Shown here in pieces: positions 1 through 11,595 of a DNA stretch of 64,000 nt. Within the stretch, counting starts at the first letter, position 1, and every line of letters begins with the position of its first letter. The DNA comes from Cotesia glomerata. Its lineage: Eukaryota > Arthropoda > Insecta > Hymenoptera > Braconidae. Where the stretch lies: assembly GCF_020080835.1 (NCBI RefSeq), contig NC_058158.1, forward strand, positions 21,538,430-21,602,429. The letters run 5' to 3'. The position numbers were made by a program, and so were the translations under genes. Under the pieces are notes generated by a model that saw only the letters and a list, made by a program, of their open reading frames with translations, was not told the origin of the DNA and did not search any database.

Positions 1-1394
1 ATATTATTTGAATTATATATTTCAAAAAAATAAATTGAATAAATTCTCGTAATCAAGCGAGTAAAATTGCATGATATTTTTTTTTCTTAAAAAAAATTAC
101 GTTTAAGTTTGTCCCCTACATTTTGCGTCTCATCCCCTGGCATGTTTATTTTCCTGTAAAATCGGTATTTGTTTACTGACTCGCGGAAATTGAAGACTTT
201 GAATAAACATCGATGAGTTTGTACTTTGTAATCAGCACCACTCGAACTAGGTGCGCAGTCATTTTGTTATTTATTTCATTACTGATACTCTGTGGATACA
301 ATTGAGAACGAGTGAATGGAGTCCCTCCCCTGGTCAATTTTATTTTAAAAATATTTATCTAAAAATTTTAATTCATCTGTATATTTACTTCTTGTTGTGT
401 ATAGATTCTAAGTTTTCTTGGTTAATCGCGTACAGTAAATACATTTGTCATTACTTCTTTTTTTGTTACTAAAAAGTATCTCCCCTGTTTATATCTCCCC
501 TGTCTTGTAAAAGCCAGGGGAAAGACACGATTCCAGAGGAGATATGAAAATTTCAAACTAGAATTTTTTTACTGTTTTTTTTATTGTTTAAAGGTTGCAT
601 ATTGTTATTTAATTTAACGTATAAATATATTCACAATATAGTTCATTGAAAAAACTCGATTATTATATTTTTTTTACATACTATTTATCAAGTCTCTCCC
701 CTGGATTGCGTATCTCCCCTAGTTTTTTTAGAAAACAAGATAAAATTAATAAATTGACTGACCGCCTTGCAAACACGTTTAAAATGATTGTTTCAATCGA
801 AACATTATAAAATTTAATTCAAATTTCAAATTTTTTGTCGTGCCGCGTTTTATCAATAAGCGATTTATGTCTTAACTGAGAATGACCCATATACAAACAT
901 CCTCTTTTATATATATAGATGTATAGTTATATATAATTATATATGATTATATTTGGCCAATATATAAATATATATAAATATTTTTTCTCGGGTAATGTGG
1001 TATAATTTAATGGATGATGTTTTTTAAGGTTAAAAGCTAATTAGATTTTAGAATCGATATCGATACAATTGTTTAATATTAACATATATAATATCAATTT
1101 ATGATTGTTTAAAAATTGTTTACATTTGCATTTTTTGAAAATATCAAGCTTATACTTACTGTCAAATGGTATCCGTAGCTGCGATTGTATTTTGAATCGA
1201 ATCAAGTTTTTAAAAATTTTTATTAGTTACAATTTAATATTATTTGAAATAAATAACTTTAAAAACAACTATACATTCCATAAATATTAGAACTACTATA
1301 TTTTACAAATCGATGTAATACGTTATTTTTTTTTTTTTTTTTTTTTTTCATTTTTTTGAAACAAATTCGACATCGTATTATTTTTAAGCATACA
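1..1394. other. AT-rich 3' flank of the Disabled-like gene; no gene seen
   Basis: No credible coding sequence on either strand. The motif CTCCCCTGG or a close variant recurs near 125, 327, 480, 497, 694 and 712, once with an opposed CCAGGGG near 520. A run of about 25 T lies at 1324-1348; on the minus strand this is an A-run just after the stop of the adjacent gene, so it would fall in that gene's 3' UTR. A minus-strand AATAAA lies near 1217-1222, about 175 nt past the stop, and could be its polyadenylation signal; this is inference. Confidence 0.5.
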
Positions 1395-4300
1395 TTAATT
1401 AAAAAATTCATCATCATCAAATGGGTCGTTTTCTCTAACAAATATATTAATTGATTCAGACTTTTTAATGTCAAAAACTTCTTTCGTTTTATTATTCCCG
1501 TATTTCTGCTGCTTTGAAAAAGCCGAAGTAGATTCACCGGAAGTATCAAATAGATCCTCAGTTATTATCGATTTTAATGCGCTCGCATTTTCAGAATTTT
1601 TGGAGCTTCCATTAGAAAAAGTATCGTGAATACTGCTCTCATTAGGACGATTAATAGCAACAAAAGAATCCTTAACATCATAGCAATTTTCTGTAAGAGT
1701 AAAATTTGAATCAGGATTAAGATTTTTTTCTATAATTTCATCAGATCCTGTCATATCTATCGAATCATCATTAAATTCAGAAGGTTGTTCATATACTTTA
1801 TTTTTTTTTAATTTTTCACCTTTACTTTTTAAATCACTAATTTTATTTGCATCCAAAACATTAAGGTCAATATTGCTATCTCTATCAATAAAGAGGACCG
1901 ATGACCGAGTGTAGTCAATATTTTGAATAAAATCATCTTCAAATGGTGATTTCCTAGATTTAATTACATTTTTAGGAGGAGGTTTATATCTATTAGTTTT
2001 TTTGCAATAATTTGTACTATTCATCATACTTGGTCCTTCTGACGGATAAGTCCTAACATTCCAACTATCGAGCTCTTGATCGTTACTCCAACTCTGTTCT
2101 CTACTTCTAGGTCGACAAGACAATCGATAGCACTCTGAATCATTGTCACTACACTCAGATCTGGAAATACCATATGAAATGTTAGATTCTTGGTATAGCA
2201 AATCAGTATTACGATCATCATTTGCACTGTTAGGTCTTTTTGGCCAACATCGCTTGCGCATTGTATGTCGACGAGAGTTCTCGATGCGATCATGATATTC
2301 TTTCTCCCAGCCTAAGGAATAATCGAGTTGTAAATGATCTCTACCATCTCTAAAATAATGATGATTATATTTTCGATGTAATGTCGAGTAATCACTTTCT
2401 GGTGGTGCACCATACCGTTCCCAAAATCTGCTATCTTCTTCTCTTCTTTTTCTCTCGAATTCATGTCTTGGCCACCTCTCCTCTTCATCATAATCCATGC
2501 TTTCCTGACTACTAAATCTATCTCGATCTCGGTCATCTTCCTTCCAGAGTTTGATACGCCGATCTCTACGATTTTTATCATATAAAATATGATCTTTCCC
2601 TGGATATGAGGATCTTTCTCCATTCCAAGGCAAACCTTGACTATTGCAGCATTTCCAATGAGATATTCGATGATTATCGTCTTCAAAAAATATTTTTCGT
2701 GACGCACATTTTCTATGATCTTCTTCCCATTTACCTTCATCATACCACGGCATCGACTCTGATTTTACCCTATGACCACACTTCGTCCAAAGTCCCTCAT
2801 GCGATTTTTTATTCATCCTCCCTCTAAAGTATCTTTCTTTTTCAATCATTCCAACTGCATCTTCATAGCACATAATATTTTCACAACCAGCATCCAGCAT
2901 TGGTTTCTTTCCAGTATAAAATCGGTCGCTTCTAAATTTTTCATTGCTTTCTTCATTCTCTTCATCTTCCTTCCATTCATTATCACTTTCAGTATAATGT
3001 CTGGGAGTTATCATTCTAGGTAGTTTTTGAAATTCTCTTTCCTCAGGAGACCAAGGAGAGTTTCCTTCTAACGAATTGTGACTATCATATAATTTTTCCG
3101 ACTGACAAGCATTTATATCAAACTTTGCCCAATTTTCATCATTTTCAGATTTATCAATTGCTTGTCTTGATTCAGGAAATGGATGAAAAACATCATCAAA
3201 GCCCACGTTGTGAGATTCTACAGTTTTCAAAATTAATCCTTCATCAGATTTTTCAAAAACTTGGCATCTAGTAACGACATTTTTAGTCGAACCCGAGGGT
3301 TTTTCACTAACTTTTGTTACACTTAATGATGGAGATTGTGGTGCTGAAAATAGATTCATAAGATCTTCATCTGCATTCATAGTTGTCGACTCATCTAAAA
3401 TTTTTAAACACGTATCTGACTTTTGATCGAATTCTGTGTTTATCGATTCAACCTGACTTATAATTTCTCTCAAAGCTGCATATTTATCATTCGAAATGAT
3501 TAGGGGACAAGCTCGTTCTATTTCGTTAATGAGTTCATTTTTGTTTTCTTTATGATCGGAAATGAATGATTGACTTTGTTCTTGTATATGCTCTTCACAT
3601 TTCAGATTATTAATGTACTTGTAGATATTTTCTTCCACTTCTGGCTTTGTATATTGATTCTCGTTATTTAAAACATCAACGTTAATTTTATCTTCATGAT
3701 TTTTTTCTTTCATTGAGAATGATTTTCCATTTATTTGTTCATTACTATTATTAGGAGTCCGATAAAAAAACGATTCATCATTTACTCCAGTATTTAATGT
3801 TGACTTAGATTCATGATCTCTATTTTCATTTTTGTAAGAATTTAGTTGTTTACTTTTGAAATCGTTGACTTGTTTTCCTAGACCTCGATTATTTTCACTT
3901 TGTGATTGATCATTTTCTAGTATTTCTCGAATCACTGCATACTTGTCATGTAAGGAAAATCCGTGTGATTTAGATTCACCTGAAATTTTTTTTTCTTCAT
4001 GCTTCAATTTATTGTTTTCACTTGAGGATGGAGGAACGATTGTAATTTCTTCATATGAACGTGGATGTATTTCTTTTAATGAATAATTGGCTAAACATTT
4101 TGTTAATTGCTGCAAAGTTAAATTAGTCAATTCTGGAACAGTCATATTTAAACTTGCAGCCAATTCAGTAAGATTTGCAGATGCTAATTCCGATAATGTC
4201 GAATTTAACGCTGATTTTGTTGTACATTCATCAACATTTATATTTGAATTTTGCAAAATCGTCGATAAATTTAAAGGTGTGATAGATTTAATTGACTGTT

Positions 4301-5276
4301 GTAATTTTGATGAAAAAAATAAATCTGTGTTTCTTGTTTCTTGTAACTCTCGAGCTCTTAATAGAGATGGATAAACTTTATCATCATATTGATGATCCTT
4401 TTCTAATTTCATATTTTCGAGCCCAACTTTTTTTTCTGATGTCTCGGCTTTCTCACATTTAATAATATCATATTGTAAGCGATTTTCAATGTGTAGTGGT
4501 ATTGGTGGTGGTTGAGAATTAATTTTATCAGGTTGTTTTTTTGGTGGAAGAGGTGGTGGATTTATAAAGAGACACTTGCCATTACGTGGAGGCGGTTCTG
4601 GAATACATTCCAGTTCAGCACTAGAGCTTGATAATCGGGAATTAGCTTCTGAAGAGCAAGATCGTAATGGAGATGCTGGCGAATCGTTAATATTTGAGAG
4701 TTCTCTAGAAAAAGATTTCCTGTCAACTTTGCTTGTGACAGGAACATCTATGTCGAAATCTTGCTTTTCAGTAGAATTACATTCATTTTCATTCAATGAT
4801 TGAACTACATTCTTTGACGATTGATATATTTCAGTTTCTGATTTTTTATAATCTGTGTTTGTTAATAATTTAGTATTTGTGCATTCCTCCTGTGATAATT
4901 TTTCTGATAAGTTTTGATTTTGAACGATTGATTTTTCTTCTAGCAGTGAAAATTCTTTTGAAGACAATTCATCTAATGCTTCAAAATGTTCGAAATCAGC
5001 GAAATTGTTACATTCAATCAAATTGTGTTGTTTATCATTATTTGAGTATTTTGGATCAAGAGAATTGATGGAAAGATGAAATGAAGTAGGAAATATATCA
5101 TTCAAACTAGATTCAACTAAATCTTTCAGTATTTTTTTTGGAGGGTTCTTTAAGTTTTGGAAAAAATCTTTCTTATCTACGTATGGTTTGCTCAAACCAG
5201 TTCCTAAAGGGTCTAATTCCGTGAAAACATCAATTTGAGGACTGTTGTTTTGAAGACTGAATGAAGACGAAGGAAT
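1395..5276 (-). CDS. Terminal coding exon of a Disabled (Dab)-like endocytic/signalling adaptor
   Basis: One open frame of 1293 codons ending in TAA at 1395-1397. It is entered in phase 0 at 5276 directly after a polypyrimidine tract and CAG on the minus strand, so the frame's extension to 5306 is intronic. Near the exon start (residues about 31-53) there is a basic block with PYVDKKDFF and NPPKKILKDL, which I associate with insect Disabled proteins. FADFEHFEAL follows at about 91-101, and proline-rich SH3-type motifs (PPPLPPKKQP) at about 227-260. Two related blocks read DKYAVIREI and DKYAALREI. WAKF and a C-terminal DPFDDDEFF resemble WxxF and DPF motifs that bind AP-2 in clathrin adaptors. 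The middle third is very rich in D, E, R, K, Y and W and probably disordered. The PTB domain expected in Dab is not in this exon and would lie upstream. Identity rests on motif memory, not alignment; that it is a host gene is much surer than its name. Confidence 0.6.
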   Translation of the reverse strand: MPSSSFSLQNNSPQIDVFTELDPLGTGLSKPYVDKKDFFQNLKNPPKKILKDLVESSLNDIFPTSFHLSINSLDPKYSNNDKQHNLIECNNFADFEHFEALDELSSKEFSLLEEKSIVQNQNLSEKLSQEECTNTKLLTNTDYKKSETEIYQSSKNVVQSLNENECNSTEKQDFDIDVPVTSKVDRKSFSRELSNINDSPASPLRSCSSEANSRLSSSSAELECIPEPPPRNGKCLFINPPPLPPKKQPDKINSQPPPIPLHIENRLQYDIIKCEKAETSEKKVGLENMKLEKDHQYDDKVYPSLLRARELQETRNTDLFFSSKLQQSIKSITPLNLSTILQNSNINVDECTTKSALNSTLSELASANLTELAASLNMTVPELTNLTLQQLTKCLANYSLKEIHPRSYEEITIVPPSSSENNKLKHEEKKISGESKSHGFSLHDKYAVIREILENDQSQSENNRGLGKQVNDFKSKQLNSYKNENRDHESKSTLNTGVNDESFFYRTPNNSNEQINGKSFSMKEKNHEDKINVDVLNNENQYTKPEVEENIYKYINNLKCEEHIQEQSQSFISDHKENKNELINEIERACPLIISNDKYAALREIISQVESINTEFDQKSDTCLKILDESTTMNADEDLMNLFSAPQSPSLSVTKVSEKPSGSTKNVVTRCQVFEKSDEGLILKTVESHNVGFDDVFHPFPESRQAIDKSENDENWAKFDINACQSEKLYDSHNSLEGNSPWSPEEREFQKLPRMITPRHYTESDNEWKEDEENEESNEKFRSDRFYTGKKPMLDAGCENIMCYEDAVGMIEKERYFRGRMNKKSHEGLWTKCGHRVKSESMPWYDEGKWEEDHRKCASRKIFFEDDNHRISHWKCCNSQGLPWNGERSSYPGKDHILYDKNRRDRRIKLWKEDDRDRDRFSSQESMDYDEEERWPRHEFERKRREEDSRFWERYGAPPESDYSTLHRKYNHHYFRDGRDHLQLDYSLGWEKEYHDRIENSRRHTMRKRCWPKRPNSANDDRNTDLLYQESNISYGISRSECSDNDSECYRLSCRPRSREQSWSNDQELDSWNVRTYPSEGPSMMNSTNYCKKTNRYKPPPKNVIKSRKSPFEDDFIQNIDYTRSSVLFIDRDSNIDLNVLDANKISDLKSKGEKLKKNKVYEQPSEFNDDSIDMTGSDEIIEKNLNPDSNFTLTENCYDVKDSFVAINRPNESSIHDTFSNGSSKNSENASALKSIITEDLFDTSGESTSAFSKQQKYGNNKTKEVFDIKKSESINIFVRENDPFDDDEFFN

Positions 5277-5300
5277 CTGAAAAATAAAAAAGTAAATATA
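5277..5300 (-). promoter_or_regulatory. 3' splice site (acceptor) of the Disabled-like terminal exon
   Basis: Reading the minus strand, a T-rich tract (TTTACTTTTTTATTTTTCAG) ends in AG at 5278-5277, and the coding frame begins in phase 0 at 5276. The residues encoded upstream (FYIYFFIFQ) are those of a translated polypyrimidine tract, not of a protein start. Confidence 0.75.
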
Positions 5301-6480
5301 AAACAAAAATACTCACACTAAGAATATATTCATGAATCATATCAATTCATCCAAATTAGTATATTTAGGTAGATTTCGTTAGGAATGTAACTATTGTGTT
5401 AGTCCTCATGGTGGAATTTTCACCTAATTTTACTATCATATGTCATAATTAGTCAAGCAAGTTCCAAAAATACCATTCCCTCACGGTTTCGAGAATGCCG
5501 TAAAAATACCGTAATTTTTCGGCATTTACGCTCATGCCGTATATTTACCGTCATAATTCGGTAATGATGCGGTTAAACTATAGTTGTTTTAGCCAGTTTT
5601 TATACTGTAATTATCCAGTATATATACTGTATTTATGCTGTACAGTTACAAAAAATGTACTATATGTTTACCGCATTAATGCCCAAATTTTACCCCAAAA
5701 ATTGCAAATAATTAGCGTAATAATACAGTAATTATTAGTAGATTTCATAGAAATCTAATTATTGCATTGGTTCTTATGACGAAACTTTTGACAAATTTCG
5801 CGATATTTCGACTCAACTCGACGAGCTGAGTCAGAAAATATACATCGATCAGAAGTTTATATATTTATATATATAACCGACCTTGTCAACAGGATATCTG
5901 CAAAAGTTTACAACTGATCTTGATGAAACTTGGTACACATATTCTTTAAGTGATTACCTTGAACGAGTCTGAAGATCATGTTTTTGGTCACTTCATTAAT
6001 GTATTACTTTTGATTAAAAAGAGATAGCTAATTTATGAAAAATTCATGTGATAGCTCATAAAATTGCCTTTAATTTGACGTGTATAACATTAACTTTTTG
6101 TCAATTTTTAGTTATTTTATGAAAGTTAAGAGGTCTATTAAACTATTTTTAGGCTATGTGTAGTACAACCGATTTATAAATGTTATTCTATCAAGAATTT
6201 TCAACAGATCCTAATGAAATACGGTACACAGATACCTTGGACAATTAGCTCGCATGAGTCTTAGGATGTACGAAATCAGTAAATTAGTTTCGAAGTAGTA
6301 GCTCTTCAAAATTATCAAAATACTGAAAATCATGTTTTTTGGGGCTTCATTCATAAATGGACTCTGTTATGCAATAGTGTGTTAAGTACATAGGATTTCC
6401 ATAGCACAACACATGAATGCATAACAGTGTCTAAATAACTTTCGATTGAAAAAAATAGCTAATTTGCAAAAAAATTCTTA
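5301..6480. other. Probable intron: degenerate CCGTA repeats and old repeat fragments
   Basis: No exon seen. At about 5480-5720 short words related to CCGTA, TACTGTA and CGGTA recur many times, a degenerate short-period array. Two diverged copies of one segment start near 5889 and 6185 (both with TGATGAAA or AATGAAA followed by GGTACACA). An imperfect inverted repeat spans 6359-6428 (CTGTTATGCA against TGCATAACAG) and would fold into a short hairpin. Confidence 0.5.
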
Positions 6481-6677
6481 CATGACATTGATTTTTTAAC
6501 TACCCGTAAAGAAAATCGAAGATTTTCGAAAAATCGGAAAGTTCTTGGTTTTACCCCATTTTGCAAAAATCGAGTTTTCATCAGATCTTGACGTTTGAAG
6601 GAAGCTTCCCTGACTACTCCCGCGAGATTGTCACTATATCTGTATGTATGTGTGTGTGTGTGTGTGTGTGAGTGTGT
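6481..6677 (-). repeat. MAR repeat, partial right arm plus (GT)n
   Basis: This carries the MAR right-arm signature read on the minus strand: an inverted pair around CCGTAAAGAAAATCGAAG and AATCGGAAAGTTCTTGG, then the ATCAGATCTTGACGTTTGAAG and GAAGCTTCCCTGACTA blocks, then (GT)n at 6650-6677. The left arm that should follow the array is missing; instead a poly-T and an R1-like fragment follow. Confidence 0.7.
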
Positions 6678-7135
6678 TTTTTTTTTTTTTTTTTTATTTT
6701 TTTTATAGAAGAGGTAAAATACATTTACGTATGCCAGGACTTGGGGTTGGTGCTAGGACTAGGTGTTGGTGCGGTGCCTGGGTATGTCGGACTCAGAAGT
6801 CAATATTATTTTGGAACAATACCGACTAAACATCCTCCTCTCTCCTCATAGATGTTACAGGGAAGACTGGATCGGGACCGCGTTAGCATTACTTCGATCC
6901 AGTCCATGTTGTGTCTCACGAGACCTACTTCTTGTTACTACTGGTTTCTAATCCCTTTCTGCGATTTTTTCGTTTAAAAGGCGCTGCGCGTAGGCTGCGA
7001 CAGCTGGCCAGTTTTCTTCTTTTGTGATCATGCAGGTTACCAAGCTCTCAGGGGAGAGCGTTGTGCGTATTGTTTCTTCGGTGCTGATTCTGAGTCAGCG
7101 GGTCGAAATACATAAAGATATATGGGTCCCGTCAA
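6678..7135 (-). mobile_element. 5'-truncated 3' end of an R1-clade non-LTR retrotransposon
   Basis: On the minus strand this is the end of ORF2 plus the 3' UTR. It closely parallels 12540-12790 (shared blocks CTGCGACAGCTG, ATGCAGGTTACCAAGCTCTC and AGGGGAGAGCG). A T-run at 6677-6704, the element's poly(A), is joined directly to (GT)n, which is (AC)n on the element strand. The insertion is therefore into an (AC)n array with AC on the sense strand. About 450 bp survive and no complete coding domain remains. The 5' breakpoint near 7135 does not abut AC. Confidence 0.65.
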
Positions 7136-7312
7136 AAGTACTGACAACTTTTTTTTTTGTGTGCCGGTGTTATCCAAATAGTAAATACACCAAGAAAACT
7201 TCTGCAGAACTTCTTTATGGTAAATAATTTAAAATTTCGTTTTTAACTAATTATAATAACAAAAATAAAGAGAATTTTATATCAAATAGAATCTATCTTC
7301 TATTTCGGATGC

Positions 7313-8325
7313 GGCATTTTTAACTTCCGGCTAAGAGAATCAATGATTTTCGGAAAATCGGGAAGTTATTGGTTTCACCCCGTTTTTCGAAAATCGAGTT
7401 CTCATCAGATCTCGACGTTTTGAAGTCCTAGGAACGTTCCCTGAATGTTTTCGCGATGATGTCCGTACGTCTGTGTGTGTGTGTGTGTGTGTGAGTGTGT
7501 GTGTGTGTAAACCTTTCGTAACTTTTGAACGGCTTGACCGATTTCATCGCGGTTGGTGTCATTCGAAAGGGCTTCGCCTAACTTAAATTTCCTGTATGTT
7601 GGAACCAATTCGGACAGGTAGATTTCGAGAAATTGCAAAAAAAGTGAAAAAAAAAGTTGTTTTTTTTTTTCATTTTTTCAAAATATCTCCGATTTGGCTG
7701 AACCGATCGACTTCAAAAACTAATTAGCTCTCAACCTTAAAAACCCGCATCGATCGCCACCAAGTGCGTCAAAATCAGTTGATGCTTTCGTGAGATATCG
7801 TTGTCGAAAAAAATCGAAAAAAGTGTTTTTTTGTAATAACTCCTAAATGTTCTATCAGATCAATTTTTTGTTGTGAATTTTCATAGAGCTCAAAAAACTT
7901 CATCGATCGTCGCCAACCGCATGAAAATCGGTTGATTCATTCAAAAGTTATAGCAGTTTGAAAATGTAAAAAATAGTGTTTCATCGAACTTCGAGAAGAC
8001 TAGCTTTATTTTTGAGCTCTTAAAGCTCAAAACAACACACAAATTTAATTTTTGAGCTTGATTTTTACAAATATAAATAATGTTGTGAAGCGGGAAAGAA
8101 TAAGAGTTACGGTAATTATTACGTGAAGCGTTCCACATTCACGTAACAGGATATTGGTAGGAAAGGATTGAGAAAGGAATGTGGAGAGGATCATCTTAAT
8201 GTGAGTTTATAGAATATGCGAGAAAAAATTATTAGATAGCGACAAAATCGCATGCGTTTGAAAATTAAATGAAGCGGGAAGTTGCAGGGATGGCCTTTAG
8301 GGTCAACCGTTTTCTAGATCTTATT
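7313..8325 (-). repeat. MAR dispersed repeat, nearly complete, with central (GT)n
   Basis: On the minus strand the order is: terminal GGTTGACCCTAAAGGCCATC block near 8295-8325, GAGCTC-rich segment, several blocks of the type AACTTTTGAA, CCGATTT, GGTTGG, then the (AC)n centre (7472-7509 on plus), then GGGAACGTTCCTAGGACTTC and ATCTCGACGTTTTGAAG homologues, and a terminal inverted pair (TAACTTCCGGCTAAGAGAAT against CGGGAAGTTATTGG). No coding potential. It is interrupted near 8072-8235 by part of the tRNA-like cassette family. The family has at least ten members in this window. Confidence 0.7.
8072..8235 (-). repeat. Fragment of the tRNA-like cassette family inside a MAR copy
   Basis: This matches, in reverse, the flanks of the cassettes at 24.1, 39.8 and 56.5 kb: a TTACGTGA...TCACGTAA palindrome, the AGGATCATCTTAATGTGAGT block and TTTATAGAATATGCGAG. 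The tRNA-like core itself is absent here. Confidence 0.6.
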
Positions 8326-9689
8326 TTATTGTAGATACATTTATTTTAACAAAAAATTGCTGAACATATTCAGCAGAGAGATATCCAGTTGAATATTATT
8401 TTAACATAAATATTTGAGCGTAATTGATGGATTTGGTCAATTCTATCTAGTATTGAATACAGAAGAGATAGCTCATAACCTGCTTTTTTGCTATGAAAGC
8501 TTTAATAAATCATTCTTGATTATCATATCAGATTATAAATTACTAATAGAACAAGATCTCCGACACCCCGAACATATATCATTTCATATAATATAGAAAA
8601 TAATGTAGTTAGTTACATTAGAGTAAGGTTCACCTTAGTCGACTGGAGAGGTAGCACAATACGAAAGTGTATTTTACGGCCTCAATTGAATATACCCTTG
8701 AATAATCTTTGAGTTGAAATTTAACGCCGATGTTGAATCTCCTATGGTGGGACTTAATTCGGACTCGGAGGCTCAAAGTTAAGCCTGGTTCCGTGTTAAA
8801 TTAAATCCGACTTTAGATTCCAAAGTAGTAAAATTTCCGTTTTCACCACTTGGACTTTGAAGGGATCCAAAGTCACGTTTGATAGGAATAAAAAATTGGT
8901 CCGATTTTGAACCCCTGTACTCAAGTCTATAATACCATACAACAATCTTTTACAAGGCTTGTACTAGACTGCTTAATTAGTTTCTTGCAATACGATTTTG
9001 TGCAAGATACATACGTAGATGGAGATGCTAGAAACTAAGGCTTTTGCACAAGGCTCTGTAAAAAAAATCTTGTTCAAACACGTCTTTCTTAGCATAATAA
9101 TAATAATAACAATAACTCTTATTTCGCATGACTCTTAATGCGAAGTATTAAAGTATGCTTTACAATCAAAAAATTCTGTTTGCCTCTTTTTCGTTACTGT
9201 TTTTCCTGTTCCACTTTTGTTAGTCCGGCGAGCTTAACCAAATTACACATCGTCGGATAGAGAATTTGATAAGGATTCATTCCATTATTTATGAAGGCCA
9301 ATTTGATGGATATAATAACTTAAAATAGATTAAAATGTAAAAAAAAGTTTTCTTGTCAAGCAGTAGAAAAAGTGTCAGTATTCTGTAAACACAAAAACTA
9401 GAGAAGAAGGCCATTATTTGGATCGTTTTTTCCTTAAGATGATTTTAGGGCCGAAGAATTCACATAACATTAAATGGCTATCAGAGATGGTTCCGTTTAA
9501 TTATAGTTCACAAAAAGAATTTAACTAATTTTGTACATCTACGTATATTTTCGACACATACTATCGTCACACAGTTGCACCTGCGCAAAATAATACAGCT
9601 GACTTTTTTTCGCAGGGAAATTTGAATTTCTAATGTAATAAGTAAGAGAAAAAAAAATTTGTCCTTGGAATTTGTTCTATCGTATTCTT
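8326..9689. other. No recognised feature
   Basis: AT-rich sequence with only short chance reading frames. A short ATA run occurs near 9095-9112. I see no repeat related to the others in the window and no splice-framed coding. Confidence 0.4.
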
Positions 9690-9839
9690 AACTTATCGCT
9701 AAGAAAATTAAAAATTAAAAAAATTGGAAAGTTATTGGTTTCACTCCGATTTTCGAAATTGAGATTTCATTAGATCTCCACGTTTTGAGGTCCTAGAAAG
9801 CAATTCCGACCATTTTCCTGAGGATGTCACTATGTTTGT

Positions 9840-9890
<51 letters not shown>

Positions 9891-9900
9891 TTTTTTTAAG
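9690..9900 (-). repeat. MAR repeat, right arm and (GT)n
   Basis: Minus-oriented right arm: TTAACTTATCGCTAAGAAAA, GGAAAGTTATTGGTTTCACT, ATTAGATCTCCACGTTTTGA and related blocks, then (GT)n at 9842-9887 ending in a T-run. The left arm is absent. Confidence 0.65.
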
Positions 9901-11595
9901 TGAAACTTCTTTATCGACGTATGAGAGAAATTTTGTAGCAATGTAAAAAAAATCGTCACGATTTTCCGTTACGCGCCATGTTGTTTTTTTTTATCAAAGT
10001 TCAGTATAGTGCTGTAAAGAGTAAATCTATTAAGCATTATTAATTCTAAAAACAATTGAAAAAACAAATTAAATGATAATTTAAAAATAAAACAAAACAA
10101 TTATTAGTAAATAAAAATATGTATATGTACATATTTTATAATTATTCGTTTCTAATGATTTATTTATTCATGTTGAATTCTCTAAAATCATTGCATGTCT
10201 ACAAGATTAACTGTCATCAAATAATTGTATTACTTTGAATGGATAATTACAATTATTTACTCAGAACTTGTGTAATTGAGTAAGTTATTAAATATCTGCT
10301 TTGAAATATTTTTACTAAGTTATGGTATGAAATATGAATTTTAAAGTTCTTTATGTAATTTTGGTAAACTGATTAATTAATTTTTAGATTAAATAATGGC
10401 AGAATTTAAAAAATGACAACAATGGTAATGACGATAAGATCATAATTAATTAATTACAATAATTATATCTAGCAACCTTGCAGTCACTATGTGACTGCCG
10501 TGACTTGTGAACTATAAGTAAATAAAATTTTGCTTTATTAAATAATGACTTTTGTTAAATTGCACTATACTTTTTTATCTATTGATATTATTAAAAATAT
10601 AAGCTCATTTCGATGTTACACTCATCAAGAGCTTTCAAGTGTGTACTTGAAAGCATGTGTACCCACATGCATTTTGATATATTTTTCATCTATACATATA
10701 TATAATACATATAAATGTATGAAAAATTGTTGTAGGTACTGAAATTAAAGGTCTTGATGGGTGTATCATCGGGATGAACTTATATCTTTAACAACGTCAA
10801 TAGTTCACTAGGGTTAATACAGGGTCATTTCTTAACTATGTATCTAGAGATAGAGCATTTTCAAATTCAGCCTAAATACTTATCATCGTAAATTAACTAT
10901 TGGTGAAAATGATATGAAACCTTAAAAAGGTACAACTCCCGGTCAAAACTTTTCCAACGATACCAAGTTTAGCTATAAAAACCTATTTTTTCATATAAAT
11001 ACACTGACCACGAAATTTCGCTTATTCTCTTAATAATACAGATAAGAACAATGATAAAATGAATTACTTATATTATTTGTATGCATGTCTATAATACTAA
11101 AACAGCTTTAATTTAATCCGGAAAAATTTTTTAATGTGAAACATCTATAGGCGGAGGGTAAACCTGATTGTTGGCGTGGCGATACAGGCCGTGGCGATGC
11201 TTCGCCATGCTATATTATGATGGAATATATATACTATACGAAGTCTATAGGTAATAGCGTGTTAGACATGGCGCCGCGATGCCATGCGCAAGTGACTATG
11301 CGCAATCTCTCTTGCCACACTGAGCTCGCATACCTATAGTATATATAGTGTTACTTGAACTTAAATTGGCGCGCGCAAGCGCGCGACTGACTATGGCGTT
11401 TGCGTATATTTTCATGCTTATGATATATTTGACCAATCACGTTACAAATAGTTTGCTTACATGATATATTTTCATATTTTTCATCTAAATTATAATAGTG
11501 GATTTACTACGTTACATATGTTAAAGTAACCTGAGTTTTAAGTAAAAAATAATTTTTTTAGCGAACAAATATGTCTGATAGCAATAATTCAGAAA
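9901..11595. other. Unannotated AT-rich region with a GC-richer patch at 11150-11400
   Basis: Mostly AT-rich with no coding signal. The patch at 11150-11400 stands out: it has repeated GGCGATG and GCCATGC words, GCGCGCAAGCGCGCG near 11371, and CTATAGG with ATATATACTATA both near 11230-11260 and, in reverse sense, near 11331-11350. It could be a degraded mobile element. Nothing else is recognised. Confidence 0.4.

Noticed and set aside
1259..1549. 96-codon minus frame overlapping the end of the Disabled-like exon
   Set aside because: It runs through a poly-A stretch and overlaps a far longer coding frame.
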